Source of the DNA: UBA1672 sp046542355
Lineage (GTDB): Bacteria; Pseudomonadota; Alphaproteobacteria; Micavibrionales; Micavibrionaceae
Assembly: GCA_046542355.1 (NCBI GenBank)
Contig: JBKHBN010000028.1
Span: 1 to 23,231 of the forward strand
Direction of reading: 5' to 3'
Length of the DNA: 23,231 nucleotides
Positions 1 to 8,822 of this stretch are shown in pieces. The notes beneath the pieces are model-generated. The model made no database searches. It was not told the origin of the DNA and worked only from the letters and a program-made list of their open reading frames with translations. The position numbers were made by a program, and so were the translations under genes. Within the stretch, counting starts at the first letter, position 1; every line of letters begins with the position of its first letter.

Positions 1-28
1 TGAATGTACCAAAAGCAACATCACCGTA

Positions 29-76
29 ACAGGCGGCCTTCACCGGACGGTTACAGGCGGCCTTCACCGGACGGTT
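29..76. repeat. 24-bp tandem repeat, two exact copies
   Basis: Two exact head-to-tail copies of a 24-base unit occupy 29-52 and 53-76, each beginning acaggcggcc and ending ggacggtt, followed by the start of a third copy (aca). They lie downstream of the last gene of the minus-strand operon. No poly-T terminator follows on the minus strand, so a role in termination is not supported. The 5' edge of the window prevents seeing what lies beyond. Confidence 0.85.
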
Positions 77-172
77 ACAAAAATGAGTGATAATGTATAT
101 TATGTAAATTAGTATACATTTTTAAAGGAGGGGGCTTTTGTGTATCCCTGTTATATAAATCAACACTCTAAA

Positions 173-970
173 CTAAGGATCGACATCAAAAGTTAGGCCG
201 TCATATGCCGGATAAAAGCCTTCAGGCATTTCATTTTTGACCCTCTTATAATCCATAAATGGTGATAAACTTGTGATGTAAACCTCTTGAGCGCCAACGA
301 TTTTATTGTATTCATACAAGGCGCTAAAGTCTAAATGCGCAGGATTTTCATGATTGTGATAGCCAGATCCGTCGATAATCCAAATTCTCGATCCTTTAAT
401 ACAATTCAACGCTTTTTGATCCAGCCGTTTTACATCAACGCAGTACGATAAATCACTAAAGCGATAACCAATCGAGATACAAGATTCATGATCCATCTCA
501 AATGGAATATATTCAATATCTCTGAATTTCAACAATTGGCCGTAATCGCTTGGATCGAATTTGTGAGCGCTTAAAATTGCGGGATATAAAGGTGCATGGG
601 TGTGTCCTTCGAACATAAAGCCAAAACGGTGCTCTAATTCATCCATCGTTGCAGCGCTGCCATAGCACGGGATCATCTGCTGTGCGTTTTTAAAGTAAAA
701 TGGCCTAAGATCATCAATTCCATGTGTGTGATCGCTATGTGCGTGAGAATAAAAAACCGCATCAAGTTTAATTATGTCAAAAAGGGTGCTTTGATGCCTG
801 AAGTCCGCTCCTGTGTCTATGACGATTGTTGTAGCCTCAGAGTGTACAGCTATAGAACATCTAAAGCGCCTGTTTTTCGGCTCACCCGGATCACAATCAC
901 CCCAAAAGTTTCCGCTTGCAGGCACGCCGGATGAATTGCCACATCCCATTATTGTGATCTTCAAAGTCAT
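173..970 (-). CDS. MBL-fold metal-dependent hydrolase (PhnP-like family)
   Basis: A 265-residue metallo-beta-lactamase-fold protein. Seen: N-terminal GCGNSSGVP glycine-rich strand and turn, the WGDCDP and NRR stretch typical of the alphaproteobacterial tatD-linked family, and the metal motif HAHSDH (H76, H78, D80, H81) followed by GIDDLR. A later His (MDHES) and Asp (CVDVKRL) fit further ligands. The C-terminal motif, which in relatives I recall carries a His just before (D/M)DY, reads ITSLSPFMDY (232-241) with no His. The family is presumed to hydrolyse phosphodiesters, but the substrate is unknown. The ATG overlaps the tatD stop by three bases (ATGA), implying translational coupling. This is the last gene of the operon. 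Confidence 0.88.
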   Translation of the reverse strand: MTLKITIMGCGNSSGVPASGNFWGDCDPGEPKNRRFRCSIAVHSEATTIVIDTGADFRHQSTLFDIIKLDAVFYSHAHSDHTHGIDDLRPFYFKNAQQMIPCYGSAATMDELEHRFGFMFEGHTHAPLYPAILSAHKFDPSDYGQLLKFRDIEYIPFEMDHESCISIGYRFSDLSYCVDVKRLDQKALNCIKGSRIWIIDGSGYHNHENPAHLDFSALYEYNKIVGAQEVYITSLSPFMDYKRVKNEMPEGFYPAYDGLTFDVDP

Positions 971-1782
971 GCGCTGCCTGTCTTTGCTTGTGTCGGTTTC
1001 GCTCTTTTGAAAAGCGTATAGAAATTCTCGCGTGTTATGCGCGCAAAGTCTTCCTTTTCAAGCGCGTAAAGACCGGCCAGAAAAGCCCCAGTATGAGCAA
1101 CATAGGCCGGCTCATTTACTTTGCCGCGAAACGGCTCTGGCGCCAGATATGGAGCGTCGGTTTCAATGAGCACGCGATCAAGCGGTACTATGCGCGCTAT
1201 ATCACGTAATTCTTTGGCTTTTTTGAACGTAATCATCCCTGAAAAAGAAATATAAAATCCCATCTCCAGCGCTGCCTCCGCAAGGGCTTGCTTCGAGCTG
1301 AAACAATGCATAACGCCGGTTAGTTTGCCCCCTCCTTCGCTTTTCATAATGCTGAGCGTATCGTTTTCTGCATCACGTGTATGTATTATGATGGGTAAAT
1401 CTGCGGCAATGCTGGCCTGTACGTGTTTGGCAAAGGAGTCCCTTTGATCTTTACGCGGCGAATTGTCGTAATAGTAATCAAGACCCGATTCGCCAATGCC
1501 GACAATCTTCGGATTAGCCAAGGCTAAACTGGCAATATCCTCGGCACTATAGGCTTGTTCTGAAGACAATCCGGCATCATGCGGGTGTGTGCCGATTGAA
1601 AACCATACGCGCTCATGCTCGGCGGCTATGGCCGCCAGCGCATCACACTCTTCTGATATACGGCAACACACCGTTAAAATGCCATCAACGCCCTCTTCAC
1701 CTGCAGCCAAAACAAGCTGGTCAACCGCCCCTTTAGAAGATATGCGCGGATGGTTTAAATGGCAATGTGAGTCAATCCACAT
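967..1782 (-). CDS. tatD: TatD family deoxyribonuclease
   Basis: A 271-residue TIM-barrel metal-dependent hydrolase of the TatD/YcfH type, cytoplasmic. Seen: N-terminal DSHCH (HxH metal ligands H6 and H8), GESGLDYYY (Glu ligand and aromatic tail), IIHTRDAENDTL (His), GVMHCFSS (His) and ETDAPYLAP (Asp), in the family order. Family members are 3'-5' exonucleases or DNases used in repair or DNA turnover. The location directly downstream of metG, with holB and tmk further upstream, is the classic bacterial arrangement. There are 25 bases between the metG stop side and this start, so it is part of the same operon. Length is normal. Confidence 0.93.
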   Translation of the reverse strand: MWIDSHCHLNHPRISSKGAVDQLVLAAGEEGVDGILTVCCRISEECDALAAIAAEHERVWFSIGTHPHDAGLSSEQAYSAEDIASLALANPKIVGIGESGLDYYYDNSPRKDQRDSFAKHVQASIAADLPIIIHTRDAENDTLSIMKSEGGGKLTGVMHCFSSKQALAEAALEMGFYISFSGMITFKKAKELRDIARIVPLDRVLIETDAPYLAPEPFRGKVNEPAYVAHTGAFLAGLYALEKEDFARITRENFYTLFKRAKPTQAKTGSA

Positions 1783-1807
1783 AATAATACACTTGTTTTA
1801 CAGATTT

Positions 1808-3367
1808 TTAATCCTCAACCAGACGCGGGAATACACCTTCGGGTTTTTCGATAGTCGTTCCGGGCTTCAAGGCATATTCCTTGGAGATATGAGCAAACAT
1901 GCGCTCATTTTCTGGAACGGCCATTTGATCGAGCATCTTAGGAATGGTATGCGGTACAACAGGCTGCACGGCTATGCCAAGACAACGCACAGCTTCAGCT
2001 AGCACATAAAGCACCGTATGCATGCGTGCGGCGTCGGTCTTCTTCAGCGCCCACGGCGCCTGCGCATCGACATAGCCATCACAGGCTGCAACAACGCTCC
2101 AGATATATTCCAGCGCCCTGTTAATCTTAAATGTATCAAAATGCACGCGGGCATGTTCAATTAATGTGTACGCTTTGTGCAGCAAGGACTCATCATCTTG
2201 TGATAACTCGCCGGGAACCGGAATAGCGCCCTCACAATTTTTATAGATCATCGATAAGGTGCGTTGTGCCAGATTACCAAGCCCGTTAGCCAGATCAGCG
2301 TTAATACGCTGCACAGCCTGTTCATGGGCAAAATTACCATCATTGCCATGGGGAATCTCACGCATCAGAAAATAGCGGATTTGGTCAAGGCCGTAGGTCT
2401 CAATCAAATCATCTGGCGAAAGGACATTGCCAATAGATTTGGACATTTTCTCTCCGCCAACATTAATAAATCCATGCGCAAAAATCGTTTGGGGCACAGG
2501 CAGATCAGCAGACATCATAAAGGCCGGCCAGTATATAGCATGAAAACGCGTAATATCCTTACCGATAACGTGGTAATCTGCTGGCCAGAATGTCTTGAAT
2601 TTATCTGCGTTTTCGTCAGGATATCCAAGCGCAGTAATATAGTTCGTCAAGGCATCAAGCCACACATACATAACATGATCCTCATCATCGGGAACGGGAA
2701 TGCCCCACTTCAATCGGCTCTTATGACGGGAGACGGACAGATCTTTAAGCCCTCCATCTTGCTTCAGGAAGCTCATAATCTCATTCATGCGGCTTGAGGG
2801 TTGTACGGCATCCAGATTGGCGGAAAAATAATCAATAAGAGGCTGCGTGTAATTGGATAAGCGGAAAAAGTAGCTTGGCTCTTCAACCCACTCTGCCTCT
2901 GTACCTAGGGGGGTAAATTTCTGTCCGTTTTCTGCCGTTGTCAGTTCATCGTCTGTAAAATAGGCTTCTTCACGCACTGAATACCACCCTGCATACTGCC
3001 CAAGATAAATATCACCTTTATCTTTCAGCTTTTGCCAGATTGCCTTCGATGCTTCATAATGGCGCGGCTGGGTGGTACGAATAAAATCATCATTTGAAAG
3101 CCCCAATTTCTTCGTCATCTCCAGAAAATGCCCCGCATTTTGATCGGCAAAAGCACGCGGATTCATATTATTCTGCGCCGCTGTCTGCGCAACTTTTTCA
3201 CCGTGCTCGTCTGTTCCTGTCAAGAACATGACATCATACCCATCCAGACGTTTAAACCGTGCCATCACATCAGTAAGTATGGACTCATAAGCATGGCCAA
3301 GGTGCGGCACCCCATTAACATATGAAATTGCGGTTGTGATATAAAATGATTTTTTATCGTTACTCAA
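1808..3367 (-). CDS. metG: Methionyl-tRNA synthetase
   Basis: A 519-residue class I aminoacyl-tRNA synthetase that charges tRNA-Met. Seen: HIGH-type signature HLGH (22-25), GTDEHG (51-56), the linker motif GWYSVREEAYFTDDEL and KMSKS (307-311). The connective insert has no zinc-binding cysteine pairs and the protein has no C-terminal tRNA-binding extension, matching the shorter bacterial type seen in alphaproteobacteria. The start codon is TTG, chosen because AGGAG lies eight bases upstream and no ATG is available near it. It lies between holB (26 bases upstream) and tatD, in one transcription unit. Confidence 0.96.
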   Translation of the reverse strand: MSNDKKSFYITTAISYVNGVPHLGHAYESILTDVMARFKRLDGYDVMFLTGTDEHGEKVAQTAAQNNMNPRAFADQNAGHFLEMTKKLGLSNDDFIRTTQPRHYEASKAIWQKLKDKGDIYLGQYAGWYSVREEAYFTDDELTTAENGQKFTPLGTEAEWVEEPSYFFRLSNYTQPLIDYFSANLDAVQPSSRMNEIMSFLKQDGGLKDLSVSRHKSRLKWGIPVPDDEDHVMYVWLDALTNYITALGYPDENADKFKTFWPADYHVIGKDITRFHAIYWPAFMMSADLPVPQTIFAHGFINVGGEKMSKSIGNVLSPDDLIETYGLDQIRYFLMREIPHGNDGNFAHEQAVQRINADLANGLGNLAQRTLSMIYKNCEGAIPVPGELSQDDESLLHKAYTLIEHARVHFDTFKINRALEYIWSVVAACDGYVDAQAPWALKKTDAARMHTVLYVLAEAVRCLGIAVQPVVPHTIPKMLDQMAVPENERMFAHISKEYALKPGTTIEKPEGVFPRLVED

Positions 3368-3393
3368 GGGTCTTACTCCTGCTGATCGCCTGA

Positions 3394-4569
3394 TTAATGA
3401 TTATCTTGACTATGACTTAGCATAGTAAGGGCTGAACGTACAGCATCACGACGATCCAGGTTAGAAAAATCAACGCGCTCGAAGATATTTTTTATATCAT
3501 CGTTTAGTGTAATTAAATATTCGAGTGATTGCCTCGCGCACAGATCTACTGTTGCTCCATTCCTGATATACTCAGGCAAATCAGTGTAGCCTCGCGCCTT
3601 TGCAAACAAAACCTTACGCATTACCCATAAAAACGTGTATATGAATGTACGATATTGGGCATCCTGCGAAGGAGTGCCTATCGACATAGCAAATTCATTG
3701 ATCTTATGTATTTCTCTTTTATGCGCAAAGCCCATCAGTTCAAGCACCTTATGGGTCATATCCAAACCATCGCCCTCGAGATAGGTCAGAGCCCTGCCAA
3801 TACTGCCCTCGGATAACTGCGTCAAAAGTTCGACATCGCGGGGGCTTAGATCATCCCGTCCACTCATGGCAAGTAATGTTTCCAGCACCATAGCTGATAA
3901 GGGCGAAAAAATGATCGTGCGCGCCCGTGAGTGGATCGTAGGGATTAACATGCCGGGCCGATGGGCTATGAGAATAATCAGAACGTTGGCTGGCGGCTCT
4001 TCCAGAACTTTAAGGATTGCGTTTTGCGCATTACGGTTCATAGTATCTGCATCCTCGATAATGACCACGCGCCACCCGCCATTTGATGACGTCCGGCGTA
4101 AGAAAGGCGCAACTTTGCGAATAGATTCAACTTTAATGTAAGAGTCCTGCTTTTCCTTTTTGTTATCAAAGCCCCGATGAATATGAAGCATATCGGGGTG
4201 ACTTCCCGATGAAACCAGCCGAAAAGCATAATCCTGCGGATCGACATCAAGGTCACTGTAATCCTGTGGCGGTGATTGGGTGGCGTTTTTTAACAAGAAA
4301 CGCGCCAGACGAAATGCCATTGTCGTCTTTCCGATGCCTTCAATACCCGAGAAAATCATGGCATGGGGAATATTGCCGTTCTTAAAGAGATTTATAAACA
4401 GAGCTTCCTGAGCTTCATGCCCCATACAAAAAGTCATTTTGCATGGCGCGCGTAAATTGTTTTGACTATTGTGATCACTGTCCGTTGTGTCAAAAAACAT
4501 ATCATCGCTTAAACCGTCTTCAAGGTCGCTATCAGAGATCGCTTCATCACTATTACCGAATAAATCCAT
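3394..4569 (-). CDS. holB: DNA polymerase III delta' subunit
   Basis: A 391-residue AAA+ clamp-loader subunit. Seen: Walker A GIEGIGKTT (75-83), SGSHPDML, the Walker B region VVIIEDADTMNRNAQNAILKVLEEPP and the arginine-finger-type HSRART. The alphaproteobacterial pattern SHPD...IKVESIRKV..FL is clear. The zinc-module cysteines found in many delta' and gamma subunits are not present here, which is common in alphaproteobacterial HolB. An acidic, probably disordered extension of about 35 residues precedes the conserved part. It forms part of the DNA polymerase III holoenzyme. It sits between tmk and metG, as in many bacteria. Confidence 0.92.
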   Translation of the reverse strand: MDLFGNSDEAISDSDLEDGLSDDMFFDTTDSDHNSQNNLRAPCKMTFCMGHEAQEALFINLFKNGNIPHAMIFSGIEGIGKTTMAFRLARFLLKNATQSPPQDYSDLDVDPQDYAFRLVSSGSHPDMLHIHRGFDNKKEKQDSYIKVESIRKVAPFLRRTSSNGGWRVVIIEDADTMNRNAQNAILKVLEEPPANVLIILIAHRPGMLIPTIHSRARTIIFSPLSAMVLETLLAMSGRDDLSPRDVELLTQLSEGSIGRALTYLEGDGLDMTHKVLELMGFAHKREIHKINEFAMSIGTPSQDAQYRTFIYTFLWVMRKVLFAKARGYTDLPEYIRNGATVDLCARQSLEYLITLNDDIKNIFERVDFSNLDRRDAVRSALTMLSHSQDNH

Positions 4570-4608
4570 GTCGTTGATATTTCCCTTTCATGTCTCAAAA
4601 AATACCGA

Positions 4609-5295
4609 TCAGAGGGTTTCAACAGCGCCTTTCTTTTTCAAAAGGCGCTTTACAGATTGTATAATCTGTTCACTTAACGTGCCAACATCCAAAGCGGCAT
4701 CCAGAACCCGGCAGCGCGCAGTATCTGACTTTGCGATATTCAAATAGCCCTGACGCAAACGTTCATGAAATTTAAGCCCCATGCGCTCAAAGCGATCCTC
4801 GGTTTGCTGATCATAACCCTTCTCTGCTTCCAGTCTTTTGATGGAGCGCGATAATCCTGTTTTGGGATCAATATCCAGAACAAAGGTAATATCCGGTTTA
4901 AAAGCACCAATCGACAAGGCATCAACAGCTTTGATACTGTCTAGGGGCAAACCATGGCCGTAGCCTTGATAAGCCAGAGTTGAATCGGCGTAGCGATCGC
5001 TTATAACAATAGCCCCCTCTTCCATAGCCGGTTTGATCACTTGTTCGGTGTGTATTATTCTGGCGGCATAAAGAAGCAAGACCTCAGACATGGGTGACCA
5101 ATTTCCACCCTCACGCTGAACAAGGACACTGCGAATCGATTCTGCCTCCGGTGTTCCGCCTGGCTCCCGCGTAGTGACGACACGATAACCCTCGTTCGTA
5201 AGATAATCTGACAAGAGATTGATCTGGGTTGTTTTTCCAGATCCTTCTCCCCCTTCAAATGAAATAAAAAGCCCCTTGTTCAATCGACGTTTCAT
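4609..5295 (-). CDS. tmk: Thymidylate kinase (dTMP kinase)
   Basis: A 228-residue P-loop kinase that phosphorylates dTMP to dTDP using ATP. Seen: FISFEGGEGSGKTTQ (P-loop, 15-23), TREPGGTPEAESIR (substrate-binding), and the DRY motif with DSTLAYQG (100 onwards). The LID region follows around DRFERMG. Length is slightly above the usual 205-215, from a basic C-terminal tail. Its ATG shares one base with the TAA of the upstream dacC (TAATG), indicating translational coupling. It continues the operon into holB. Confidence 0.95.
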   Translation of the reverse strand: MKRRLNKGLFISFEGGEGSGKTTQINLLSDYLTNEGYRVVTTREPGGTPEAESIRSVLVQREGGNWSPMSEVLLLYAARIIHTEQVIKPAMEEGAIVISDRYADSTLAYQGYGHGLPLDSIKAVDALSIGAFKPDITFVLDIDPKTGLSRSIKRLEAEKGYDQQTEDRFERMGLKFHERLRQGYLNIAKSDTARCRVLDAALDVGTLSEQIIQSVKRLLKKKGAVETL

Positions 5296-6461
5296 TACTT
5301 TAATTTTCCCGCACCCGTTGACAATAAGCGCGCCTTGGAGATGGCTCTGACAAAAATCCCTGCCTCTTGCACAGAGTGCGCTGTTACCAGAGGAATTTCT
5401 ATCTTTTCTGTGCCCGGAACATGCACAGTGATACGGCCAACGTCCTGCCCCTTCTTGAGCGGTGCTTTCAATGGTTCTTTGTACAAAATATCAACTTTTA
5501 CATCTCTGGCCTTGGCTTTTTTGACCACATATTTCACCGGTTTTTGTGCAACGAGATCAACCGCGCCCTCTTGTCCAAAATAAACATTGGCTTGCCCAAG
5601 TACAGGATTATCTTCAAAAAGTGTTTCACTCTTAAACGCATTCATGGCCCAGCGCATGAGCCGCGCCCCCTCCTCCTTGCGCTGGGCAGTGCTGTCTATT
5701 CCATTGATAACCATTATCACGCGGCGACCATCCTTGGCCTTTCCCGAAGCGATTAAACCATACCCGCCAGCTGCCGTATGTCCTGTTTTGAGCCCATCAA
5801 CGCCAATATTAAGTCTTAGCAGTGGATTACGGTTTCTTTGATGAATATCATTATACGTAAAGTCTTTTTGCGAGTAATAATGGTAATAGTCTGGAAAGTT
5901 CCTAATGATCGCTCTCGCCATCGTAGCAAGATCACGTGCTGTTGAAAAATGATCAGGGTCAGGCCACCCGCTTGCATTAACAAAATTCGAGTTTTCCATC
6001 CCGATCGCTTTGGCCTCTTGATTCATGATTTGCGCAAAAGCTTTTTCAGTGCCGGCAATCCCTTCTGCAAGAACAATGGTTGCGTCATTGCCCGATTGCA
6101 CAATGACCCCGCGGATTAAATCTTCAACTTTTACTTTTTCACCCACAGGGACAAACATTTTTGAGCCGCCCTTTTTCCACGCTTTTTCGCTGACCAGCAA
6201 TGTGGAATCCAAATTGAGTTCTTGGCGCTGCAAGGCTCCGAAAACAACGTACATTGTCATGACTTTGCTCATCGACGATGTCGGCATTCTCTCATCAGCA
6301 TTTTTAGAGTAGAGAACCGTTCCGGTATCGTAATCAATAACAATAGCCTGACGCGCCGAAGTATTTATCGTGTCAGCAGACGCTAAAGCCCAGCGGGGAA
6401 AAAATGTAAGGCATAAAACGCCAAATAAGAAAGCCCCAAATAGTGTGTATAATTTTTTCAA
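5295..6461 (-). CDS. dacC: D-alanyl-D-alanine carboxypeptidase (PBP5/6 family)
   Basis: A penicillin-binding serine peptidase that trims the terminal D-Ala of peptidoglycan stem peptides in the periplasm. From the chosen start the catalytic motifs are SMSK (63-66), SGN (123-125) and KTG (225-227), followed by the C-terminal beta domain and a weak amphipathic anchor. The start chosen is TTG at 6461: GAGG lies five bases upstream and translation yields a clean signal peptide beginning with two lysines and ending WALA-SA. An ATG at 6500 in the same frame adds 13 residues but has no ribosome site. The family is often named dacC, dacA or dacF; the exact paralogue is not certain. Confidence 0.9.
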   Translation of the reverse strand: MKKLYTLFGAFLFGVLCLTFFPRWALASADTINTSARQAIVIDYDTGTVLYSKNADERMPTSSMSKVMTMYVVFGALQRQELNLDSTLLVSEKAWKKGGSKMFVPVGEKVKVEDLIRGVIVQSGNDATIVLAEGIAGTEKAFAQIMNQEAKAIGMENSNFVNASGWPDPDHFSTARDLATMARAIIRNFPDYYHYYSQKDFTYNDIHQRNRNPLLRLNIGVDGLKTGHTAAGGYGLIASGKAKDGRRVIMVINGIDSTAQRKEEGARLMRWAMNAFKSETLFEDNPVLGQANVYFGQEGAVDLVAQKPVKYVVKKAKARDVKVDILYKEPLKAPLKKGQDVGRITVHVPGTEKIEIPLVTAHSVQEAGIFVRAISKARLLSTGAGKLK

Positions 6462-6511
6462 AACAACCTCATTTTCAAATCTTGTGTGCAATTCAAGCAT
6501 GATAAGAGCGC

Positions 6512-7426
6512 TTAATCTACCACAATCATGGCATTTTCATACCCGTCTCTTATCATCGCGCTCAACAACCTATCTGCCGACACAACATTTTGAGCAGGAA
6601 ACCTGACCCGGTAAAAACGTTTTCCATCAATAATCGCCTCCGATACCTGCCCCCGACCATATTGATCCAGCGCGCTTGCATACATCATGGCATTCTCGCG
6701 CGTAGAAAACGCACCGACCTGAACAAAAATATCATGTGCACCTGCTATCCGCGACCCGGAGGCCGTGCGCTGCCCGCCTGCATAGCTTGCGCGCTGCACT
6801 GATGGGGATTTGTAGGATGACTTATTCATTGGAACTTCCATTCCTTTCGTATCCCCGCCATTCATAGCAATTTGAGCGAGCCGACGGCTTTCGGCCTCAA
6901 GAATTTGCACCCGAACCTTTGCAGTGCCCTGCGTTGTAAACCCGAGTAATTCGGCTGAACGTTTGGACATATCTATGATACGCCCATGCGCATAAGGACC
7001 GCGATCATTTACGCGCACAATTAAAGATCTCCCGTTTTCTAGATTGGTTACCCGGACAATGCTAGGCAAAGGCAGCGTTTTATGCGCAGCAGTCAGATCA
7101 TTCTGATTATATATTTCACCGTTTGCTGTTTGCTTGCCATGAAAGTTAGGCCCATACCATGACGCTATACCGGTTTGATCATAATTATAATCAACCGCAG
7201 GATAATATCTTTTGCCGCGAATAGTATAAGGAGAACCTATTTTATATGCCCCTGTACTGTGTTGTGAGGATCCGGGCATGAGCTTTTTTCCTAAATGTGA
7301 AGCCAGCTCAATCTGGGCGCAGCCCGAGAGCATGTTGGCAAAGGACACAAGCAGAAACGTAAACGCAAGAGATGGAAATTGTACCCGCTTCATAAAGTTT
7401 ATACGCAACCATTTAGGAAAAATCAT
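6512..7426 (-). CDS. rlpA: RlpA-like septal lipoprotein with SPOR domain
   Basis: A 304-residue outer-membrane lipoprotein of the RlpA family; homologues are lytic transglycosylases acting on denuded glycan at the septum. Seen: a hydrophobic leader ending in the lipobox LSGC (Cys36), a double-psi beta-barrel domain with TGIASWYGPNFHGK (86-98), NDLTAAHKTLPL and VRVNDRGPYAHGRIIDMS, and a C-terminal SPOR peptidoglycan-binding domain (about 228-304, IFVQVGAFSTRENA). The start at 7426 is supported by AAGGA about ten bases upstream. It sits between the MltB-like transglycosylase and dacC, a coherent cell-wall group. Confidence 0.93.
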   Translation of the reverse strand: MIFPKWLRINFMKRVQFPSLAFTFLLVSFANMLSGCAQIELASHLGKKLMPGSSQHSTGAYKIGSPYTIRGKRYYPAVDYNYDQTGIASWYGPNFHGKQTANGEIYNQNDLTAAHKTLPLPSIVRVTNLENGRSLIVRVNDRGPYAHGRIIDMSKRSAELLGFTTQGTAKVRVQILEAESRRLAQIAMNGGDTKGMEVPMNKSSYKSPSVQRASYAGGQRTASGSRIAGAHDIFVQVGAFSTRENAMMYASALDQYGRGQVSEAIIDGKRFYRVRFPAQNVVSADRLLSAMIRDGYENAMIVVD

Positions 7427-7495
7427 TTATATTTGTTCCTTTATCTAAATTGTCTAATGCTTTTATTATCTAATCACCTGCATAAGGCAATCCGG

Positions 7496-8506
7496 CTATT
7501 GTACTATTTCATCAGCTAGCAGGCCAACAGATGTTGCAAAATAAGTAGACTTGTTCCACCTCATAAGGGTGCGGAAATTGTTATATATAAGATAAATATC
7601 CCCCTCTATGCCATCGGGTGCAACCAAAGACGCTTTCATTCCCGCAACAACAGGTATTGGAACTCCATTTGGCAAGCGCACGCCCATAGTCTTCCACTCC
7701 TCCAGCGTGCGCGTTGTTTCCAGGCCGATGCGACCCTCATCAAATCCTTTAGGGAGCTTAACCTCTCGCCCCCAGCGCTCATCACCTCTCCAGCCACTTT
7801 GGTTTAAATAATTTGCTGTTGAAGAAAACACGTCAGGCAGGCTTGTCCAGATGTCACGGCGTCCGTCTTTGTCTCCATCAACAGCGAATCTGTGAAAGCT
7901 TGAGGGCATAAACTGATTTTGTCCCATTGCCCCTGCCCATGAGCCTTTCATATCCTCATGTTTGATGTGCCCAGCCTGTAATATGCGCAGCGCATCCATC
8001 AATTCGGAGCGGAAAAAAGAACTTCTGCGCCCATCATAGGCCAGCGTGGCAAGCGCGTGAATGACTTCAAAGCCGCCGGTAAAGTTGCCATAGCTGGTCT
8101 CAATGCCCCACAGAGCGACGATATATTGAGGCTGCACATCATATTGCCTTGATACTTTATCCAGTAGGGCACGATGATTCTTAAGAAGAGCGCGCCCCTG
8201 TTTTACGCGCGCAGGAGATATAACCCTTTGTTTATATTGTGCAAAACTGATGGTTTTTTCGGGCTGTTTGCGATCAAGCTCTATGATGCGCTCTATAGGC
8301 TCATCCATACCTTTTGTGGCTCGGTCAAAAATCTGTGGCTTAATGCCTTTTGCAAGCGCCTCCTCTCTTAACGCTTCAACCCATTGCTCAAAACGCTCAT
8401 TTGTATCGGCCAGCGCTTGATTTTGCGCAGCGCAGACAAGAACTATCATCACTGTGAACATAAGATAAAAGCCAACCAAGCCTGTTTTGTGCATTTTTTC
8501 TTTCAT
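7496..8506 (-). CDS. mltB: Lytic murein transglycosylase (MltB-type, GH103)
   Basis: A 336-residue membrane-bound or exported lytic transglycosylase that cleaves the MurNAc-GlcNAc bond in peptidoglycan. Seen: an N-terminal hydrophobic leader ending ALAD (about 10-34), then IVALWGIETSYGNFTGGF with the catalytic Glu136, LATLAYDGRRSSFFRSEL, and GAMGQNQFMPSSF with DGDKDGRRDIW, all typical of GH103. No lipobox Cys is obvious, so it is likely soluble periplasmic or anchored by its leader. AGGGA lies about ten bases upstream of the ATG. First gene of the minus-strand operon; rlpA follows after about 70 bases. Confidence 0.93.
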   Translation of the reverse strand: MKEKMHKTGLVGFYLMFTVMIVLVCAAQNQALADTNERFEQWVEALREEALAKGIKPQIFDRATKGMDEPIERIIELDRKQPEKTISFAQYKQRVISPARVKQGRALLKNHRALLDKVSRQYDVQPQYIVALWGIETSYGNFTGGFEVIHALATLAYDGRRSSFFRSELMDALRILQAGHIKHEDMKGSWAGAMGQNQFMPSSFHRFAVDGDKDGRRDIWTSLPDVFSSTANYLNQSGWRGDERWGREVKLPKGFDEGRIGLETTRTLEEWKTMGVRLPNGVPIPVVAGMKASLVAPDGIEGDIYLIYNNFRTLMRWNKSTYFATSVGLLADEIVQ

Positions 8507-8612
8507 AACGCCGTTTCCCTTTTATAAGAAAAGAGTATTTTAAGACCAATTTTGCAAATAAAAAGCCTGTATTTTTAATTTTTCCTCTGGACAGAGGTGG
8601 TGAATAATCGCT

Positions 8613-8625
8613 ACAAGGTGACCTT
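8613..8625. promoter_or_regulatory. Palindrome caaggtgaccttg upstream of tRNA-Ser
   Basis: A perfect 13-base palindrome with one central base lies 25 bases before the split tRNA-Ser gene. A near-identical palindrome (caaggtaaccttg) lies just before the tRNA-His gene at the other side of the element. The position near the transcription start suggests a shared operator, discriminator or processing element. That role is an inference. Confidence 0.4.
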
Positions 8626-8650
8626 GATTTATGCATCAACGAAAAAAGCC

Positions 8651-8693
8651 GGAGAGATGGCAGAGTGGTTGAATGCACCGGTCTTGAAAACCG
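8651..8693 (+). pseudogene. 5' half of host tRNA-Ser(UGA), severed by element insertion
   Basis: The sequence begins GGAGAGATGGCAGAGTGG and runs through the D arm and the anticodon stem-loop (CCGGTCTTGAAAACCG), then stops matching a tRNA. The acceptor strand GGAGAGA pairs perfectly with TCTCTCC at 19097-19103. Joining this segment to 19061-19107 rebuilds a complete serine tRNA with a CCGGT/ACCGG anticodon stem. It marks the left host junction of the mobile element and would probably still be transcribed as a leader of the intact tRNA at 8707. Confidence 0.9.
8683..8693. other. attL core
   Basis: Left copy of cttgaaaaccg, covering the anticodon loop (anticodon TGA) and part of the 3' anticodon stem of the severed tRNA-Ser. 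The identical 11 bases occur at 19050-19060. Flanks diverge immediately to the right (atggatt versus gcatggg) and on the left (ggt versus gga). Confidence 0.85.
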
Positions 8694-8706
8694 ATGGATT
8701 ATAGTA

Positions 8707-8796
8707 GGAAGAGTGGCAGAGTGGTTGAATGCACTGGTCTTGAAAACCAGCAAGGATGCAAGTCCTTCCAGGGTTCGAATCCCTGCTCTTCCGCCA
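8707..8796 (+). tRNA. tRNA-Ser(UGA), complete, carried by the element
   Basis: A 90-base serine tRNA with CCA encoded. The acceptor GGAAGAG pairs with CTCTTCC, the anticodon stem is CTGGT/ACCAG, the loop CTTGAAA gives anticodon TGA, a long variable arm (AAGGATGCAAGTCCTT) is present, and the T arm is CAGGG TTCGAAT CCCTG. It differs from the severed host gene in acceptor, anticodon stem and variable arm, so it is not a simple duplication. It starts 13 bases after the left att core, with no obvious promoter of its own in that gap, so it probably relies on the host tRNA promoter upstream of 8651. Confidence 0.96.
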
Positions 8797-8822
8797 TAAT
8801 CCCCAAGCACTAAAATCCCCCA

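Noticed and set aside
8521..8549. Promoter TTGGTC-17-TATAAA for the mltB operon
   Set aside because: The hexamers look good, but the -10 abuts the ribosome site and ends only 14 bases before the ATG, so the transcript would lack the ribosome site.
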